A DNA stretch of 64,000 nt. It comes from Marthasterias glacialis. Taxonomy: Eukaryota; Echinodermata; Asteroidea; Forcipulatida; Asteriidae. The notes under the pieces are model-generated. The model was not told the DNA's origin. It saw only the letters and a list, made by a program, of their open reading frames with translations, and made no database searches. Each line of letters opens with the position of its first letter. Position 1 is the stretch's first letter. Below, piece by piece: positions 63,786-64,000 of the stretch. Made by a program: the position numbers and the translations under genes. The stretch lies in contig OU452235.1 in assembly GCA_911728455.2 (NCBI GenBank), positions 7,630,090 to 7,694,089 on the forward strand, in the 5' to 3' direction.

Positions 63786-64000
63786 CCAAAATTGATTACA
63801 AAATTTACCCAGTTTCCCTTGTGGTTTAATGCTTGATATTCAAAAAGTTGTTTGAGTTTCACTTTTTTGCATCAATAGGTTCCTTTCGATGTCATTTTAT
63901 CACAAACTCATTTGGTATAGTTATTTCATTCATGAACACAGTGCACAAGGCGTGCAGCCTCCCGACAAGCAGTAGGTATTACACTTATAAAAAACTACAA

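Larger units (their letters stand above)
48383..64000 (-). other. MEGF6: Upstream intron of the MEGF6-like gene, repeat-rich
   Basis: Exon 1 has an acceptor, so at least one upstream exon exists. I searched for the Cys-Cys-Pro-Gly-Trp core and spacing expected of an EMI domain and for a signal peptide next to a donor, and found neither. The stretch holds several palindromic elements, a perfect 64-bp tandem duplication, SINE and LINE ends, and simple repeats. Confidence 0.55.

Noticed and set aside
48383-64000. Search for EMI-domain or signal-peptide exons upstream of the first EGF
   Set aside because: No minus-strand segment combined an EMI-like Cys pattern (including a CCPGW-type core) with splice sites. 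These exons are presumed to be beyond the window.

Overview
The window is eukaryotic genomic DNA from a marine invertebrate deuterostome, most likely an echinoderm. It holds no long open reading frames. Instead, short cysteine-rich exons lie between GT/AG splice sites on the minus strand, within AT-rich DNA full of tRNA-derived SINEs, LINE fragments and palindromic non-autonomous DNA transposons. The echinoderm call rests on the general style of these repeats and is an inference.

One gene is recognisable, read right to left. Sixteen consecutive coding exons (48278-48382 down to 4550-4675) give 2001 nt, or 667 codons, of uninterrupted frame. The order is one classical EGF domain, eight six- to eight-cysteine EGF domains (several calcium-binding), a cysteine-free proline-rich linker, then six eight-cysteine laminin-type EGF domains. 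This layout matches the middle of MEGF6 (multiple EGF-like domains 6), a secreted extracellular protein with an N-terminal EMI domain. Every intron is phase 1, so each exon is a self-contained symmetric module. The gene is open at both ends: the rightmost exon has a splice acceptor and the leftmost a donor. The signal peptide, EMI domain and remaining laminin-type EGF repeats must therefore lie outside the window or in exons I could not recognise.

Regions: 1-4549 is intron or 3' gene territory with an inverted pair of tRNA-like SINEs and a transposon copy. 4550-20815 is the exon-rich part (15 exons, introns of about 0.2-2.2 kb). 20816-48277 is one intron of 27.5 kb made largely of interspersed repeats. 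48278-48382 is the first EGF exon seen. 48383-64000 is upstream intron with more repeats and no convincing exon.

The rest of the interest is in the repeats. At least eight distinct palindromic element families recur within 64 kb. There are also one element nested in another, a tandem array of tRNA-like units, a dispersed satellite of 112-128 bp, and a perfect recent 64-bp duplication. I found no RNA gene, CRISPR array, operon or second protein-coding gene.
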